Assembly (NCBI GenBank): GCA_965225715.1
Contig: CBDDBK010000003.1
Location: forward strand, 372,001 to 436,000
DNA length: 64,000 bases
Direction of reading: 5' to 3'
Source of the DNA: CBDDBK01 sp965225715
GTDB taxonomy: Bacteria; Bacteroidota; Bacteroidia; Cytophagales; Flammeovirgaceae
The first letter of the stretch is position 1. Each line of letters opens with the position of its first letter. The notes beneath the pieces are model-generated. The model was not told the DNA's origin, ran no database searches, and saw only the letters and a list, made by a program, of their open reading frames with translations. A program made the translations under genes and the position numbers. Positions 16,154 to 26,230 of the stretch are shown here, one piece after another.

Positions 16154-17470
16154 ATGAGAACAACGAAGCGAAAATCACCTAGACCCAAAGTTAATATTGT
16201 CAGTCTGGGCTGCCACAAAAACTTGGTTGATAGTGAAGATTTATTGACCCAGTTAAATGGAAATGGATTTTTTGCAACTATCGATCAAGAAATTAAAAGT
16301 GATATTACTGTTATTAATACCTGCGGCTTTATAGGCGATGCCAAAGAACAATCAATAGAAACTATTTTGAATTGGGTAGAAGCTAAAAAAAAAGGCATGG
16401 TTGAAAAAATTATAGTTATGGGTTGTTTATCAGAACGTTATACAAAGTCTTTAAGGGAAGAAATTCCTGAAGTTGATCATTTTTTTGGTACTAATCAAAT
16501 TGAAGGTATTTTAGAAACCCTTGAAGCAGATTATAAAAAAGAATTAATAGGCGAAAGAGTCTCTACAACACCAGCTCATTATGCTTATTTAAAAATTTCA
16601 GAAGGCTGCAATCGTAAATGTGCTTTTTGTGCTATTCCTTTAATGCGGGGAAAACACGTTTCTAAGCCTTTTGATCAAATCATTTTAGAGGCAAAAAATA
16701 TAGTAGCTAAAGGGGTTAAAGAACTCATTTTAATTGCTCAAGACTTGACCTTTTATGGATTTGATTTGTATAAAAAAAATCGCCTTGCTGAATTACTTGA
16801 TAACTTGGCAAATATAAAAGATTTAAAATGGATACGCCTACATTATACTTTTCCAACAGGTTTTCCTTTAGAAATTGCTGAGGTCATGGCAAAACGGGAT
16901 ACTATTTGTAAGTATCTCGATATACCACTTCAACATGCCTCTGATAAGATGTTGAAAAAAATGCGAAGAGGCATAACCAAACAAAAAACCATTGATTTAA
17001 TCAACTACATACGAAAACAAGTCCCTAATATCGCTATTAGAACTACCTTTATTGTGGGTTTCCCAGACGAAACAGAAGATGATTTTCAAATTTTATTGGA
17101 TTTTATAGAAGAAATGAAATTTGAAAGAGTAGGTGTGTTCAAATACTCTCATGAAGAAGATACTTACGCCCACAAATATGAAGATAATGTACCTTTGGAA
17201 ATTAAAGAAGAACGAGCAGAGCGGCTTATGGATTTACAAAGAAGTATTTCTTTAGAAAGAAATCGACAAGCTATTGGTAAAAGTTATAAAGTTCTTTTTG
17301 ATAATCAAGAAAATGGCTTTTGGATTGGTAGAACAGAACACGATTCCCCCGAAGTTGACAATCAAGTTTTAATAGCCCATACATCCAAAATATATTCTAA
17401 AATTCATCAAGGCGATTTTAAATGGATAGAAATTCAAGATGCCGACGAGTTTGATTTGTATGGAAAATGA
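16154..17470 (+). CDS. rimO: ribosomal protein uS12 methylthiotransferase RimO
   Basis: RimO is a radical-SAM enzyme with two iron-sulphur clusters that adds a methylthio group to the conserved aspartate of ribosomal protein S12. The 438-residue protein has the N-terminal MTTase domain (NIVSLGCHKNLVDSE and INTCGFIGDAKEQSIE), the radical-SAM cluster motif with Cys152, Cys156 and Cys159 in EGCNRKCAFCAIPLMRG, the IPLQHASDKMLKKMRRG segment, and a C-terminal TRAM domain. The SLGCHKNLVDSE form separates RimO from MiaB. The start ATG precedes a basic segment that is typical in this lineage. It stands alone; an IS1 remnant lies directly downstream in the opposite direction. Confidence 0.96.
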   Translation: MRTTKRKSPRPKVNIVSLGCHKNLVDSEDLLTQLNGNGFFATIDQEIKSDITVINTCGFIGDAKEQSIETILNWVEAKKKGMVEKIIVMGCLSERYTKSLREEIPEVDHFFGTNQIEGILETLEADYKKELIGERVSTTPAHYAYLKISEGCNRKCAFCAIPLMRGKHVSKPFDQIILEAKNIVAKGVKELILIAQDLTFYGFDLYKKNRLAELLDNLANIKDLKWIRLHYTFPTGFPLEIAEVMAKRDTICKYLDIPLQHASDKMLKKMRRGITKQKTIDLINYIRKQVPNIAIRTTFIVGFPDETEDDFQILLDFIEEMKFERVGVFKYSHEEDTYAHKYEDNVPLEIKEERAERLMDLQRSISLERNRQAIGKSYKVLFDNQENGFWIGRTEHDSPEVDNQVLIAHTSKIYSKIHQGDFKWIEIQDADEFDLYGK

Positions 17471-17514
17471 ATTATTACTTTGGGTGGTGTTGTATAAAAT
17501 ATGCCATCAAATTT

Positions 17515-17936
17515 TACATTTTTCCCCAAGCCCAAGAAACAATTCCACCCTTCTGACGACAATAGGCGTAAATCAACCAATATTTCTGACTCTTCTTTTT
17601 CACATAAGATCAAAGCCCATCAACTTCTAAGCTGTCATAAAAATGCTGTATAGGCTTGATAGAAACCAAAGTACTGGCAAAAATAGACAAAACTTTTTTA
17701 GGGCTAATACTTTCTAATTCAGAAATATATCTAATATCTACTCATTTGACAAGTATATGCTTAACCCGCTCAATTAGTCCTTTTTGACACCCTCGATAAC
17801 TCAGTTTGTGAGAGGCTATAAACTGGCGCCCGCAGGTTGTGCACTGATAGTTTTGCTTCTTCATTTTATTTATTCCATTTTTTCTTATATTTTTCCCATC
17901 ACATTTGGGGCATTTTAGAATTATTTCATCGTCATT
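17515..17936 (-). pseudogene. IS1-family transposase remnant
   Basis: On the minus strand one frame reads ILKCPKCDGKNIRKNG, then YQCTTCGRQFIASHKLSY, a CPxC...CxxC zinc finger of InsA type, and further on LEVDGL, stop, SYVKKKSQKYWLIYAY, the InsB catalytic start. Two in-frame stops interrupt it (one replacing the usual Trp after LEVDEL), no in-frame start codon is evident, and the C-terminal catalytic part is lost after IVSWAWGKM. It is therefore dead. Confidence 0.8.
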
Positions 17937-18163
17937 TTATCTTATTTGAGTCAAATAAATGAACAAATTTAACTCTAAATGTCTCAATATCAAAAGCATT
18001 TTCTTAAATCATATGTTCTACAACACCACCAAAATTTAAAATTATATAAATATTCTGAACCATCATTTAGAAAGTTTTATAATATTTTTGAAATAAAAAC
18101 TTATGTATTTTTTTGGAGAATCAAATTAAAGATAATACCTTTGCGGTCTCCTAATAGAGAAAA

Positions 18164-18235
18164 GCCCTGTTCGTCTAGGGGTTAGGACGCCAGGTTTTCA
18201 TCCTGGTAACACGGGTTCGATTCCCGTACAGGGTA
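18164..18235 (+). tRNA. tRNA-Glu (anticodon TTC)
   Basis: The acceptor arm GCCCTGT pairs with ACAGGGT (first pair G-U), the anticodon stem CCAGG/CCTGG encloses TTTTCAT with anticodon TTC, and the T arm CGGGTTCGATTCCCG is standard. The discriminator base is A and CCA is not encoded. A short frame overlapping it at 17979-18185 is not a gene. Confidence 0.95.
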
Positions 18236-18478
18236 CTCTTTGCTATGCTATTTCTCTTAACACATTTCTGAAAAAAGTTAGGATTCTCCAACAAACTTTA
18301 TAAGTTTTAGTAAAAAAAAGTTACAAATAACATATAGTTCTGATTATCAGATTTTTAAGATATTTAAAACATATAATTTCCTGTTTATAAATGAGTCATA
18401 AAATATTAATGTAATTTTGGTTTTTTCTAAAAAAAATAATTTGCAATTCAAGGTTTAATAATCAATCAATATTATTTT

Positions 18479-18769
18479 ATGAAAATAGATCAAATAAGAA
18501 AAGAATTACAAGAAAAAGTCAGAACCATAGATCCAATAGGGAAAGTTTTAAAATTTAATTTAGATAATGAATTTATTATTATAGATAGTGCCGACAATAA
18601 TAAAATTTCATCTGAAGATAGAGAAGCCGACTGTGTGATTACTATGAGTATCAATACCTATCTTAAACTTCAAAAAAAAGAGATAAAGCCCTTAATAGCA
18701 ACCTTGACAGGAAAGCTTAAAATAAAAGGTAATTTAGGTATAGCTAGAAAATTGAAACAATTAATGTAA
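18479..18769 (+). CDS. SCP2 sterol-binding domain protein
   Basis: The 96-residue protein matches the small SCP2 lipid-binding fold: a strand IGKVLKFNLDNEFIIIDS, the acidic DCVITMSINTYLKLQ segment and the closing GKLKIKGNLGIARKLKQLM. SCP2-type domains bind sterols or other lipids; substrate cannot be inferred here. It lies 19 bases upstream of the sulfotransferase/DUF1214 gene, and the two probably formed one operon before the latter decayed. Confidence 0.8.
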   Translation: MKIDQIRKELQEKVRTIDPIGKVLKFNLDNEFIIIDSADNNKISSEDREADCVITMSINTYLKLQKKEIKPLIATLTGKLKIKGNLGIARKLKQLM

Positions 18770-18788
18770 TTCTATCATTTCGGATTCT

Positions 18789-19886
18789 ATGATTAATATT
18801 GAACGTACTTCTACACTAAATGCCATAAATAATATAGGTAGTTCTATGGCTAAAATAGGTATTAACCCATTTAAAACTAATACCGAAAAACTTATTAAAA
18901 AAGCAATAAAGTCTACAAATTATCAATCTTCTTTTCCAGAGAATTTAAAAGAAAGTATAGTAGAAATGGTTTGTGCGCTTAATAAAGAGGCAAAACCAAA
19001 TACTTTTGGAGCTTTAGCGATAAAAAAACTTTTCCAAAGAACTTTAATAAGTAGACTGAAAGTAGAGCAAGCTCTTAAAAAAAATCCGGATATCCTTAAA
19101 AATAAAATAGAAGAACCAATTTTTATAATTGGTATGCCCCGGACGGGAACAACGATTTTACATGCCCTTATGAATCGGGATTTAAGTCATCGATCTCCTT
19201 TGGCTTGGGAGTGTTTACTTCCTTATCCTGTGCCAAGGTCTGAAACATATACCAACAATCCAGCCATCAATACAATTGCCAAAGAATTTGATCAACTTTT
19301 TAAACTCGTTCCAGACTTTAAGCAAAAACATTATATAGAACCCGATTCACCCCAAGAATGTATTGGTATAAATGCTTTAGATTTTAACTCCTTTCAAATT
19401 GTTGCTCAACTTTATGTGCCTTCCTATCTTGACTGGTTTTTGAATAAATTCGAATTTGATGCCGATCAAGGTAGTTGGGGAACAGTTGATAATATTTATT
19501 GTTTTGGACGGTACCGATTGGAAGAAAATGACTATTTAAAAATTCAGTTCACCTCACCTGAATGTTGTTATTGGGGAATCCAGACATGGAATTATTTAAT
19601 GCAGTCTATGGATTATAAAAATTATAAGGTGGGTATTAATAAAGGCAATGCTATTGCTGATGATGATGGTTCATATACCATTTATTTAAGTCATCGTAAA
19701 ATGGAAGTTGACAATTGGTTATGTACAGCAGGATATAAAGAAGCAATTATTTTTTGTAGATGGTTATTAGCTGAAAAGTTGCCTGATAGCAAAGCTATTT
19801 TATTTTTCGAAACGTTAAGTTTCAATACCAATAGGTTAGAATCCGAAAAACGCTCTTTTTCAAGCAATCTGAGTATAAATATTTAA
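18789..19886 (+). pseudogene. sulfotransferase N-terminus fused to DUF1214-like C-terminus by deletion, 3' end replaced by repeat
   Basis: Residues 1 to about 215 look like a sulfotransferase (Sulfotransfer_3 type), with the PAPS-binding loop PIFIIGMPRTGTTILHALM near residue 110 and LAWECLLPYPVP. The second half of that family, including the 3'-phosphate-binding region, is missing. From about residue 225 the protein continues as a DUF1214-like domain (DYLKIQFTSPECCYWGIQTW, DDDGSYTIYLSHRK, VDNWLCTAGYKEAIIFCRWL). These are normally separate proteins or domains, so an internal deletion has probably joined two genes in frame. The last 33 residues, from about SKAILFFETLSFNTN, are translated from a dispersed repeat also found in non-coding DNA at 52659 and 57826. 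I judge it a decayed gene although the frame is open. Confidence 0.65.
19786..19884 (+). repeat. dispersed repeat, variant B, overlapping the 3' end of a gene
   Basis: From ATAGCAAAGCTATTTTA to CTGAGTATA the sequence is nearly the same as 52659-52763 and as the reverse complement of 57826-57918. Here it supplies the final codons of the sulfotransferase/DUF1214 frame; at the other two sites it lies in non-coding DNA. Repeat invasion or repeat-mediated recombination at this gene end is the likely cause. Confidence 0.85.
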
Positions 19887-19989
19887 AATTTTTTTTCAAT
19901 ATGAATTGACTATTGGTAGTTTAAGATATATTTTTTTTAATTCTAATTTTCATACTTCATAGTTTATAAATAGTTCATAGTTCAATTGT

Positions 19990-20730
19990 ATGTTAGTAAT
20001 AGATGATTTACACGTCAGTATAGAAGATAAACAGATTTTAAAAGGTATTAATTTAAAAATTAATAAAGGTGAAATTCACGCAGTAATGGGGCCTAATGGT
20101 TCGGGGAAAAGTACGTTGGCTTCGGTATTAGCTGGCAAAGAAGATTATAAGATTACATCAGGAAATATTTCTTTTTTGGCTAAAAACTTATTGGAATTAG
20201 CTCCGGAAGAACGTGCAGGAGAAGGCCTTTTTTTGGCTTTTCAATATCCGGTATCAATATCCGGTGTCAGCAATATGAATTTTTTAAAAACTGCTCTTAA
20301 TGAACTTCGAAAATATAGAGAACAGGATCCTATAAAAGCCAACCAATTTTTAAAATTGGCTAAAGAAAAAATGAAAATAGTAGAAATGAGTAATACCTTA
20401 ATAAAGCGATCTTTAAATGATGGTTTTTCTGGAGGAGAGAAAAAAAGAAATGAAATATTTCAAATGGCTATGTTAGATCCACTTTTATCGATTCTCGATG
20501 AAACAGATTCCGGTTTAGATATAGATTCCTTGCGTATTGTTGCTGCAGGAGTTAATAAATTAGCCAATCAAAATAATGCTTTTGTTTTAATTACCCATTA
20601 TGAACGTTTACTTCAGTATATTAAGCCAGATTTTGTACATGTTCTTTATAAGGGTAAAATTGTAAAATCCGGAGATCATGCTTTAGCCTTGGAGTTAGAA
20701 GAAAAAGGGTATGAATGGTTGGAAAATTAG
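19990..20730 (+). CDS. sufC: Fe-S cluster assembly ATPase SufC
   Basis: SufC is the ABC-type ATPase of the SufBCD scaffold that builds iron-sulphur clusters in the cytoplasm. The 246-residue protein has Walker A GPNGSGKSTLASVLAG, the SufC-specific FLAFQYPVSISGV segment, the signature SGGEKKRNEI, and the altered Walker B region LDETDSGLDIDSLRIVA. Length and motifs are normal. sufB and sufD are not next to it, though they usually are; the cysteine desulfurase sufS is some 30 kb away at 49875. The start ATG follows an AT-rich leader with no strong ribosome site. Confidence 0.96.
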   Translation: MLVIDDLHVSIEDKQILKGINLKINKGEIHAVMGPNGSGKSTLASVLAGKEDYKITSGNISFLAKNLLELAPEERAGEGLFLAFQYPVSISGVSNMNFLKTALNELRKYREQDPIKANQFLKLAKEKMKIVEMSNTLIKRSLNDGFSGGEKKRNEIFQMAMLDPLLSILDETDSGLDIDSLRIVAAGVNKLANQNNAFVLITHYERLLQYIKPDFVHVLYKGKIVKSGDHALALELEEKGYEWLEN

Positions 20731-20756
20731 ACTGTGAATAAAATTAAGTTTATTCT

Positions 20757-20856
20757 GTGATATAGCGATTCTATTTTTATTTTAAAAACGGTCATTTTTA
20801 AAATCAACATGGGTTAAACCTCTTAAAACCTTTTTTTCAAATGGAATGACTATATT
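20757..20856. repeat. dispersed ~100-bp repeat, variant A
   Basis: The sequence runs from ATATAGCGATTCTATTTTTAT through GGTCATTTTTAAAATCAACA and AAACCTCTTAAAACC to CAAATGGAATGACTATA. It matches 40921-41003 and 51148-51247 along its length and partial copies elsewhere. It fills the gap between the convergent sufC and korA genes. Short TATAG/CTATA ends are visible. Confidence 0.75.
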
Positions 20857-20869
20857 ATTATTTATGATA

Positions 20870-22705
20870 CTACAAAAAATTTAAAACAGCTTTTTTTATT
20901 TCATATTTAGTAATTGGAAGACCTTGAATCTTAGTATAACTAGTCGTATTAATTAAAAATTTATCTCTTATAACTTTAGCTAGTTGCCCATTATTAATTT
21001 CAGGTATTAGGATTTTTTTAAAATTTTTAAAAATCTTTGAGATATTTGATGGTAAAGGATTAATATAGTGGAGATGTAAGTGACTTACAGAATAGCTCTC
21101 TTCATTTAACTCTTTAATTGCCGAAGTAATAACCCCATAAGTAGACCCCCAGCCGAGTACTAAAACTTTTCCATTATTTGCACCTATATTTATTTTAGAA
21201 TCAGGAATACTATTGACCACATTATCAACCTTCTGTTGTCTGATTATAACCATTTTTTCATGATTTTTAGCATCGTAAGATACATTTCCTGTTTCATTTT
21301 CTTTTTCTAATCCACCTATACGATGTTGTAATTCTGGAGTACCTGGTATAGCCCAAGGACGAACAAGTTCAGTATTTCGTAAATAAGGCATAAAACCTTG
21401 TTTTGTATTTTTTTGATTGGCAAAATTGACTTCTATTTCAGGCAAATCATCGGCTTTGGGATAAGCCCAAACTTCTGCACCATTAGCAATATAACCGTCA
21501 CTCAAGAGCATAACAGGTACCATGTAACGAAGCGTTATTTCGACAGCCTTATAAGCCATTTCAAAACAATTTGAAGGTGTACTGACAGCTAAAACAACAA
21601 TTGGACACTCGCCATTTCTACCGTAAAGAGCTTGTAATAAATCAGCTTGTTCTGTTTTGGTTGGCATACCTGTGGAAGGACCTGAACGTTGAATATTCAA
21701 AATGATAAGCGGTAATTCTAACATTGTTGCTAAGCCTATACCTTCACCTTTCAAAGCGATACCTGGTCCTGAACTTCCTGTTACCCCAAGTGCACCGCCA
21801 AAAGAAGCACCTATGGCTGTACATACAGCTGCTATTTCATCTTCAACTTGAAGGGTTCTGACATCATAATTTTTGTATTTGGCTAACTGGTGTAAAATAT
21901 CCGAAGCAGGAGTAATTGGATAAGTAGCATAGAGTAAAGGAAGTTTAGCTTTACGAGCAGCTACGATTAAACCTATAGATAAAGCAGTATTTCCCAAAAT
22001 ACTTCTATACTTTCCCGGGCTTAGAGGTGCATTTTTTACATGATAACGGGTATTAAAAACTTCTGTAATCTCGCCATGTTTAAACCCTGTTTTTAAAACA
22101 AGACTATTAGCTTCTTGGAGGTCTATCCTGTTTTTGAATTTAGTCTGGATAAGCTGAAGGGTTGTATCTATACTACGGTTATAAAGCCAATAAATAAAAC
22201 CTAAAAAAAACATGTTTTTACAACGTTCTTTTTCTTTTATCCCGAGATTAAAATCTTTTAAGGCTTCTTTATTCAATTTAGAAACCGGAATAACATAAAT
22301 TTGATAACCTGTTAAACTATTATTTTTTAACGGGTTTTCTTCATAACCTGACAATTTGAGATTTTTTTTGTCGAAGCCATTTTCATTTGCAATAATAATT
22401 CCATTTTTTTTTAAGGATTTTATATTTGATTTCAATCCTGCAGCATTCATAACAACCAAAACATCATATTCATCACCGGGTGTATAAACATCTTTATTAC
22501 CAAAATGAATTTGAAAGCCTGAAACGCCAAATAAAGTCCCTTGAGGTGCTCTAATTTCAGCTGGAAAATCAGGAAAAGTATTTAAATCATGACCTGTTAC
22601 TGCTGTATTATTAGCGAACTGATTGCCTATCAATTGAATACCATCTCCAGAATCACCTGCGAATTTAATAACAACTGTATCTTTTTCTAATACTTTTTGA
22701 GCCAT
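20870..22705 (-). CDS. korA: 2-oxoglutarate ferredoxin oxidoreductase subunit alpha (KorA type, gamma fused)
   Basis: The enzyme oxidatively decarboxylates a 2-oxoacid to acyl-CoA using ferredoxin. The 611-residue subunit begins with the gamma-type domain (FAGDSGDGIQLIGNQFANNT) and continues with the alpha domain (YPITPASDILHQLAKY, QVEDEIAAVCTAIGASFGGA, TGSSGPGIALKGEGIGLATM, IQRSGPSTGMPTKTEQADLL). This fused form is typical of KorA in Bacteroidota and distinguishes it from pyruvate oxidoreductases. The thiamine-binding beta subunit (korB) usually lies next to it but is not in this window. It is convergent with sufC. Confidence 0.92.
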   Translation of the reverse strand: MAQKVLEKDTVVIKFAGDSGDGIQLIGNQFANNTAVTGHDLNTFPDFPAEIRAPQGTLFGVSGFQIHFGNKDVYTPGDEYDVLVVMNAAGLKSNIKSLKKNGIIIANENGFDKKNLKLSGYEENPLKNNSLTGYQIYVIPVSKLNKEALKDFNLGIKEKERCKNMFFLGFIYWLYNRSIDTTLQLIQTKFKNRIDLQEANSLVLKTGFKHGEITEVFNTRYHVKNAPLSPGKYRSILGNTALSIGLIVAARKAKLPLLYATYPITPASDILHQLAKYKNYDVRTLQVEDEIAAVCTAIGASFGGALGVTGSSGPGIALKGEGIGLATMLELPLIILNIQRSGPSTGMPTKTEQADLLQALYGRNGECPIVVLAVSTPSNCFEMAYKAVEITLRYMVPVMLLSDGYIANGAEVWAYPKADDLPEIEVNFANQKNTKQGFMPYLRNTELVRPWAIPGTPELQHRIGGLEKENETGNVSYDAKNHEKMVIIRQQKVDNVVNSIPDSKINIGANNGKVLVLGWGSTYGVITSAIKELNEESYSVSHLHLHYINPLPSNISKIFKNFKKILIPEINNGQLAKVIRDKFLINTTSYTKIQGLPITKYEIKKAVLNFL

Positions 22706-22939
22706 TTAGTGAATGAATAATAATTAATAAACAATAGACTCTATGTTAATATAATTTCAAGTATTTTTTTGTTTTTAAGCCTTTAGTTAAAATTAATTTT
22801 AATGTTTAATTAGTTATTTCAAATAGAAAAAGGATTTTATTAAATATTTAAATTATTGATAATGATAAAACAGTCTCTCTTTATTTTTAATAGCAAAACT
22901 ATAATAGCTAACAAATAAGATAAAAAAGTAATTCAAATT

Positions 22940-24487
22940 TTATGCCCATTCTATTGTTGCTGGTGGTTTAGAACTAATATCATAAACAACTCTATTAACT
23001 TCTTTAACTTGGTTGATGATAGTGTTGGAAACTTGTCTTAAAAAAGGGGTAGGAAAATCAAACCAATCTGCTGTCATGCCATCTAAACTGGTTACTGCTC
23101 GTAAGGCAACTGCATATTCATAAGAGCGTTCATCTCCCATAACACCAACCGTTTTAACAGGTAATAAAATAGCGCCAGCTTGCCAAATTTTAGCATATAA
23201 ACCTACTTCTTTTAAGGCTTTTATAAAAATAGCATCAACTTCTTGAAGAATAGTAACTTTTTCAAAATTGACCTCTCCTAAAATTCGGATACCTAAACCG
23301 GGGCCAGGGAAAGGGTGATTGTTTAAGATTTTATCAGGTAAATCAAGTGATTTTCCTACTCTTCGCACCTCATCTTTGAATAAAAAACGTAAAGGTTCAA
23401 TAAGTTTTAAATCCATTTTTTCAGGTAATCCTCCAACATTATGATGTGATTTTATAACTTGGCTGGGGCCATAAACAGAAATAGATTCAATAACATCTGG
23501 ATAAATTGTTCCCTGTCCAAGCCATTTAATATGAGTTTCAAAATCTATGCTTTTGGCTTCTTTTTCAAATACTTTAATAAAAGTTTCACCTATTTTTTTT
23601 CGCTTTATTTCAGGATCGCTAGTTTTTTCTAGCGCTTTATAAAATTTTTCTTTAGATTCTATACCTTTAATATTCAAATTTAAACCTTTATAACTTTCAA
23701 TAATATTTTGAAATTCATTCTTTCTTAACAAGCCATTATCTACACAAATACAGTGTAAATTATTACCTATAGCTCGTTGTATAAGACAGGCAGCTACCGA
23801 AGAATCTACCCCGCCAGAAAGTGCCATAATAACTTTATCTTGACCAATTTGTTTTTTTAAATTTTGAACCGTCTGTTTTATAAAAGATTGTGCCGACCAG
23901 TCTTGTTTACAACCACATATCTGAACAGCAAAATTTTTAAACACCTTTTGGCCTTCAGGTGTATGCACAACTTCGGGATGAAATTGAAGACCATACCAAG
24001 GTTTTCTATCAAATTTAAAAGCTGAAACAATATCATATTTTGTATAAGCAAGAGGTTCACAGCCGACAGGTAATTTTATAATACTATCGCCATGCGACAT
24101 CCAAACAACACAGTTATCACTAATACTTTGAAAAACAGGGTCTTTTTTTTCTAATATATTTAAAAAAGAACGTCCATATTCTCTTTTTTCTCCTTTAATG
24201 ACAAGTCCTCCAAAGTTTTGAACTAAATATTGAGCACCAAAACAAATACCTAATAAGGGTAAGTTTTCAAAGGTTTTCAAAAAATCGTTTGAAATTTTAA
24301 AATTATTATCATATACTGATGAAGGACTTCCCGATAAAATAATCCCCTTTACCTGTGGTTTAGGCTTTGTTGCTTTATTATAGGCAATAATTTCACAATA
24401 GATATTTAATTCTCTAATTCTGCGGGCAATAAGTTGGGTATATTGAGATCCAAAGTCTAAAATTTGAATAGTATCCGTTATTTTCAT
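22940..24487 (-). CDS. guaA: GMP synthase (glutamine-hydrolysing)
   Basis: GuaA converts XMP to GMP with ATP and glutamine. The 515-residue protein has a class I glutamine amidotransferase domain (ILDFGSQYTQLIARRIRE, nucleophile in LLGICFGAQYL, His-Glu in WYGLQFHPEVVHT), then the ATP-pyrophosphatase loop MALSGGVDSSVAACLI near residue 220, and the C-terminal dimerisation domain ending KPPATIEWA. All catalytic residues are visible and length is normal. It lies 101 bases downstream of gltD in the same direction; both use glutamine/glutamate chemistry, but an operon is not certain. No guanine riboswitch was seen upstream. Confidence 0.97.
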   Translation of the reverse strand: MKITDTIQILDFGSQYTQLIARRIRELNIYCEIIAYNKATKPKPQVKGIILSGSPSSVYDNNFKISNDFLKTFENLPLLGICFGAQYLVQNFGGLVIKGEKREYGRSFLNILEKKDPVFQSISDNCVVWMSHGDSIIKLPVGCEPLAYTKYDIVSAFKFDRKPWYGLQFHPEVVHTPEGQKVFKNFAVQICGCKQDWSAQSFIKQTVQNLKKQIGQDKVIMALSGGVDSSVAACLIQRAIGNNLHCICVDNGLLRKNEFQNIIESYKGLNLNIKGIESKEKFYKALEKTSDPEIKRKKIGETFIKVFEKEAKSIDFETHIKWLGQGTIYPDVIESISVYGPSQVIKSHHNVGGLPEKMDLKLIEPLRFLFKDEVRRVGKSLDLPDKILNNHPFPGPGLGIRILGEVNFEKVTILQEVDAIFIKALKEVGLYAKIWQAGAILLPVKTVGVMGDERSYEYAVALRAVTSLDGMTADWFDFPTPFLRQVSNTIINQVKEVNRVVYDISSKPPATIEWA

Positions 24488-24588
24488 ATATAGTTTCTAT
24501 GAGAAAAATGAAAAAGTTTGGAAAGATAAATTAGTTAACTTGCTATAAATTAATTCTCTATACTTTTTTTTATATGAAAACTTTGCAT

Positions 24589-26130
24589 TTAAAAAGGTAA
24601 ATTAGAGTTTCCCATAAGGTATTGATCGCAGGCTTTAGCAGCGCCTCTACCTTCATTAATAGCCCACACAACTAAACTTTGGCCTCTTCGAGCATCACCA
24701 GCACAAAATACACCGGGTATATTTGTTTTAAAATCACCATATTTAGATTTTAAAGTATTTACTTTCGTCATTTCTAAGTCTAATTCTGTAGCTATAGTAT
24801 TTTCCATGCCAATATAACCCATAGACAAAAATACTAAGTCCGCTTCTAAAATACGTTGACTATTATTTATAATGTGTAGACTTTTCTTACCATTTTCATT
24901 TTTCTGCCATTCGATATCTACAATTTTTAGACCTATGAGTTTTCCTTGTGAATTGGTCATGAAACCTTGAGTCATGACCGTATACTGACGTGGATCTTTA
25001 CCTTGAGTGGCTTTAGCTTCTTGTTGTCCATAGTCTAAAAAATAGAATTGAGGATATTCTGGCCAGGGATTATTATCAGCTCTTTTAGTTGCTGGAAGTT
25101 CTGTCGCTGTTTTTAGATAATTATTATTGTCAGAAATATTTAAGGGAGGATCTAATATTTCTAGCTGTTGTACAGATTGACAACCCTGCCTCAAAGCTGT
25201 AGCAACACAATCAGTACCCGTATCTCCACCACCAATAACAATAACTTTTTTACCTTTTGCATTAATATATGCTTTATCGCTATGGTTTGAATCTAATAAA
25301 CTTTTAGTATTTGCCTTCAAATAGTCCATAGCAAAGTAAATACCTTTAGCTTCTCTACCTTCAATAGGTAAATCGCGTGGGACAGTAGAACCACAACATA
25401 AAACCACAGAATCAAATTCGGTTAAAAGTTTTTTAGCTGGATAATCTTTTCCTATTTCGATGTTGGATTTAAAAATGATACCCGTTTTTTCAAGGTATTT
25501 CACCCGTCTTTCTACAACGCCAATTTTTTCGAGTTTCATATTTGGGATACCGTACATTAGTAATCCTCCAATTCTATCATCTCTTTCGAAAACAGTGATC
25601 AAGTGTCCGACTTGATTAAGTTGATCAGCACAAGCTAAACCAGCGGGTCCAGAACCAACTATAGCTATTCTTTTACCGGTTCTTTTTTTGGGTTCTTTCG
25701 CTTGAACCCAGCCTTCAGAAAAACCTTTTTCAATAATGTTATTTTCAATATTTTTTATAGTAACAGCAGGTTTATTGATACCTAAAACACAAGCACCTTC
25801 GCAAGGTGCAGGACAAACCCGACCCGTAAATTCCGGAAAATTATTAGTTTTTATAAGTAAGTCTAAAGCCTCTTTCCAACGTCCCTTATAAACAGCATCA
25901 TTCCAGTCAGGAATGAGGTTATATACTGGACAACCACTGGCACTACCATTTAACATTGTTCCTGTATGACAAAAAGGAACCCCACAATCCATACAACGGC
26001 CTGCTTGTTTTTGAAGATCTTCAGAATTTAAATTTTCCTGAAATTCATCCCAATCTTTAATCCGTTGTTGACTATCTCTATATACATTTGTTTTTCGTTC
26101 TATTTTTAAAAATCCTGAAGGATCACCCAT
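24589..26130 (-). CDS. gltD: glutamate synthase (NADPH) small subunit
   Basis: GltD passes electrons from NADPH through FAD and iron-sulphur clusters to the large subunit GltB, which makes glutamate from glutamine and 2-oxoglutarate. The 513-residue protein has the N-terminal cluster cysteines (CMDCGVPFCHTG, SGCPVYNLIPDWND, RVCPAPCEGACVLGI), FAD-binding IAIVGSGPAGLACADQL, NADPH-binding VIVIGGGDTGTDCVATALR, and the FCAGDARRGQSLVVWAI motif near the end. Length is normal. gltB is not adjacent: the next gene upstream is a lipoprotein and downstream is guaA. Confidence 0.95.
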   Translation of the reverse strand: MGDPSGFLKIERKTNVYRDSQQRIKDWDEFQENLNSEDLQKQAGRCMDCGVPFCHTGTMLNGSASGCPVYNLIPDWNDAVYKGRWKEALDLLIKTNNFPEFTGRVCPAPCEGACVLGINKPAVTIKNIENNIIEKGFSEGWVQAKEPKKRTGKRIAIVGSGPAGLACADQLNQVGHLITVFERDDRIGGLLMYGIPNMKLEKIGVVERRVKYLEKTGIIFKSNIEIGKDYPAKKLLTEFDSVVLCCGSTVPRDLPIEGREAKGIYFAMDYLKANTKSLLDSNHSDKAYINAKGKKVIVIGGGDTGTDCVATALRQGCQSVQQLEILDPPLNISDNNNYLKTATELPATKRADNNPWPEYPQFYFLDYGQQEAKATQGKDPRQYTVMTQGFMTNSQGKLIGLKIVDIEWQKNENGKKSLHIINNSQRILEADLVFLSMGYIGMENTIATELDLEMTKVNTLKSKYGDFKTNIPGVFCAGDARRGQSLVVWAINEGRGAAKACDQYLMGNSNLPF

Positions 26131-26230
26131 CTTTGAAATTAAATATTAGAAATTTACAATTTTAAATACAATAATATCCCAAAGATAATCAAAATATAGT
26201 TTTTTTGAAGTTTTTAGGTGTTATTTTGCC

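Noticed and set aside
17979..18185. Open frame of 68 codons upstream of tRNA-Glu
   Set aside because: It overlaps the tRNA-Glu gene, has no recognisable motif and no plausible leader; AT-rich sequence gives such frames by chance.
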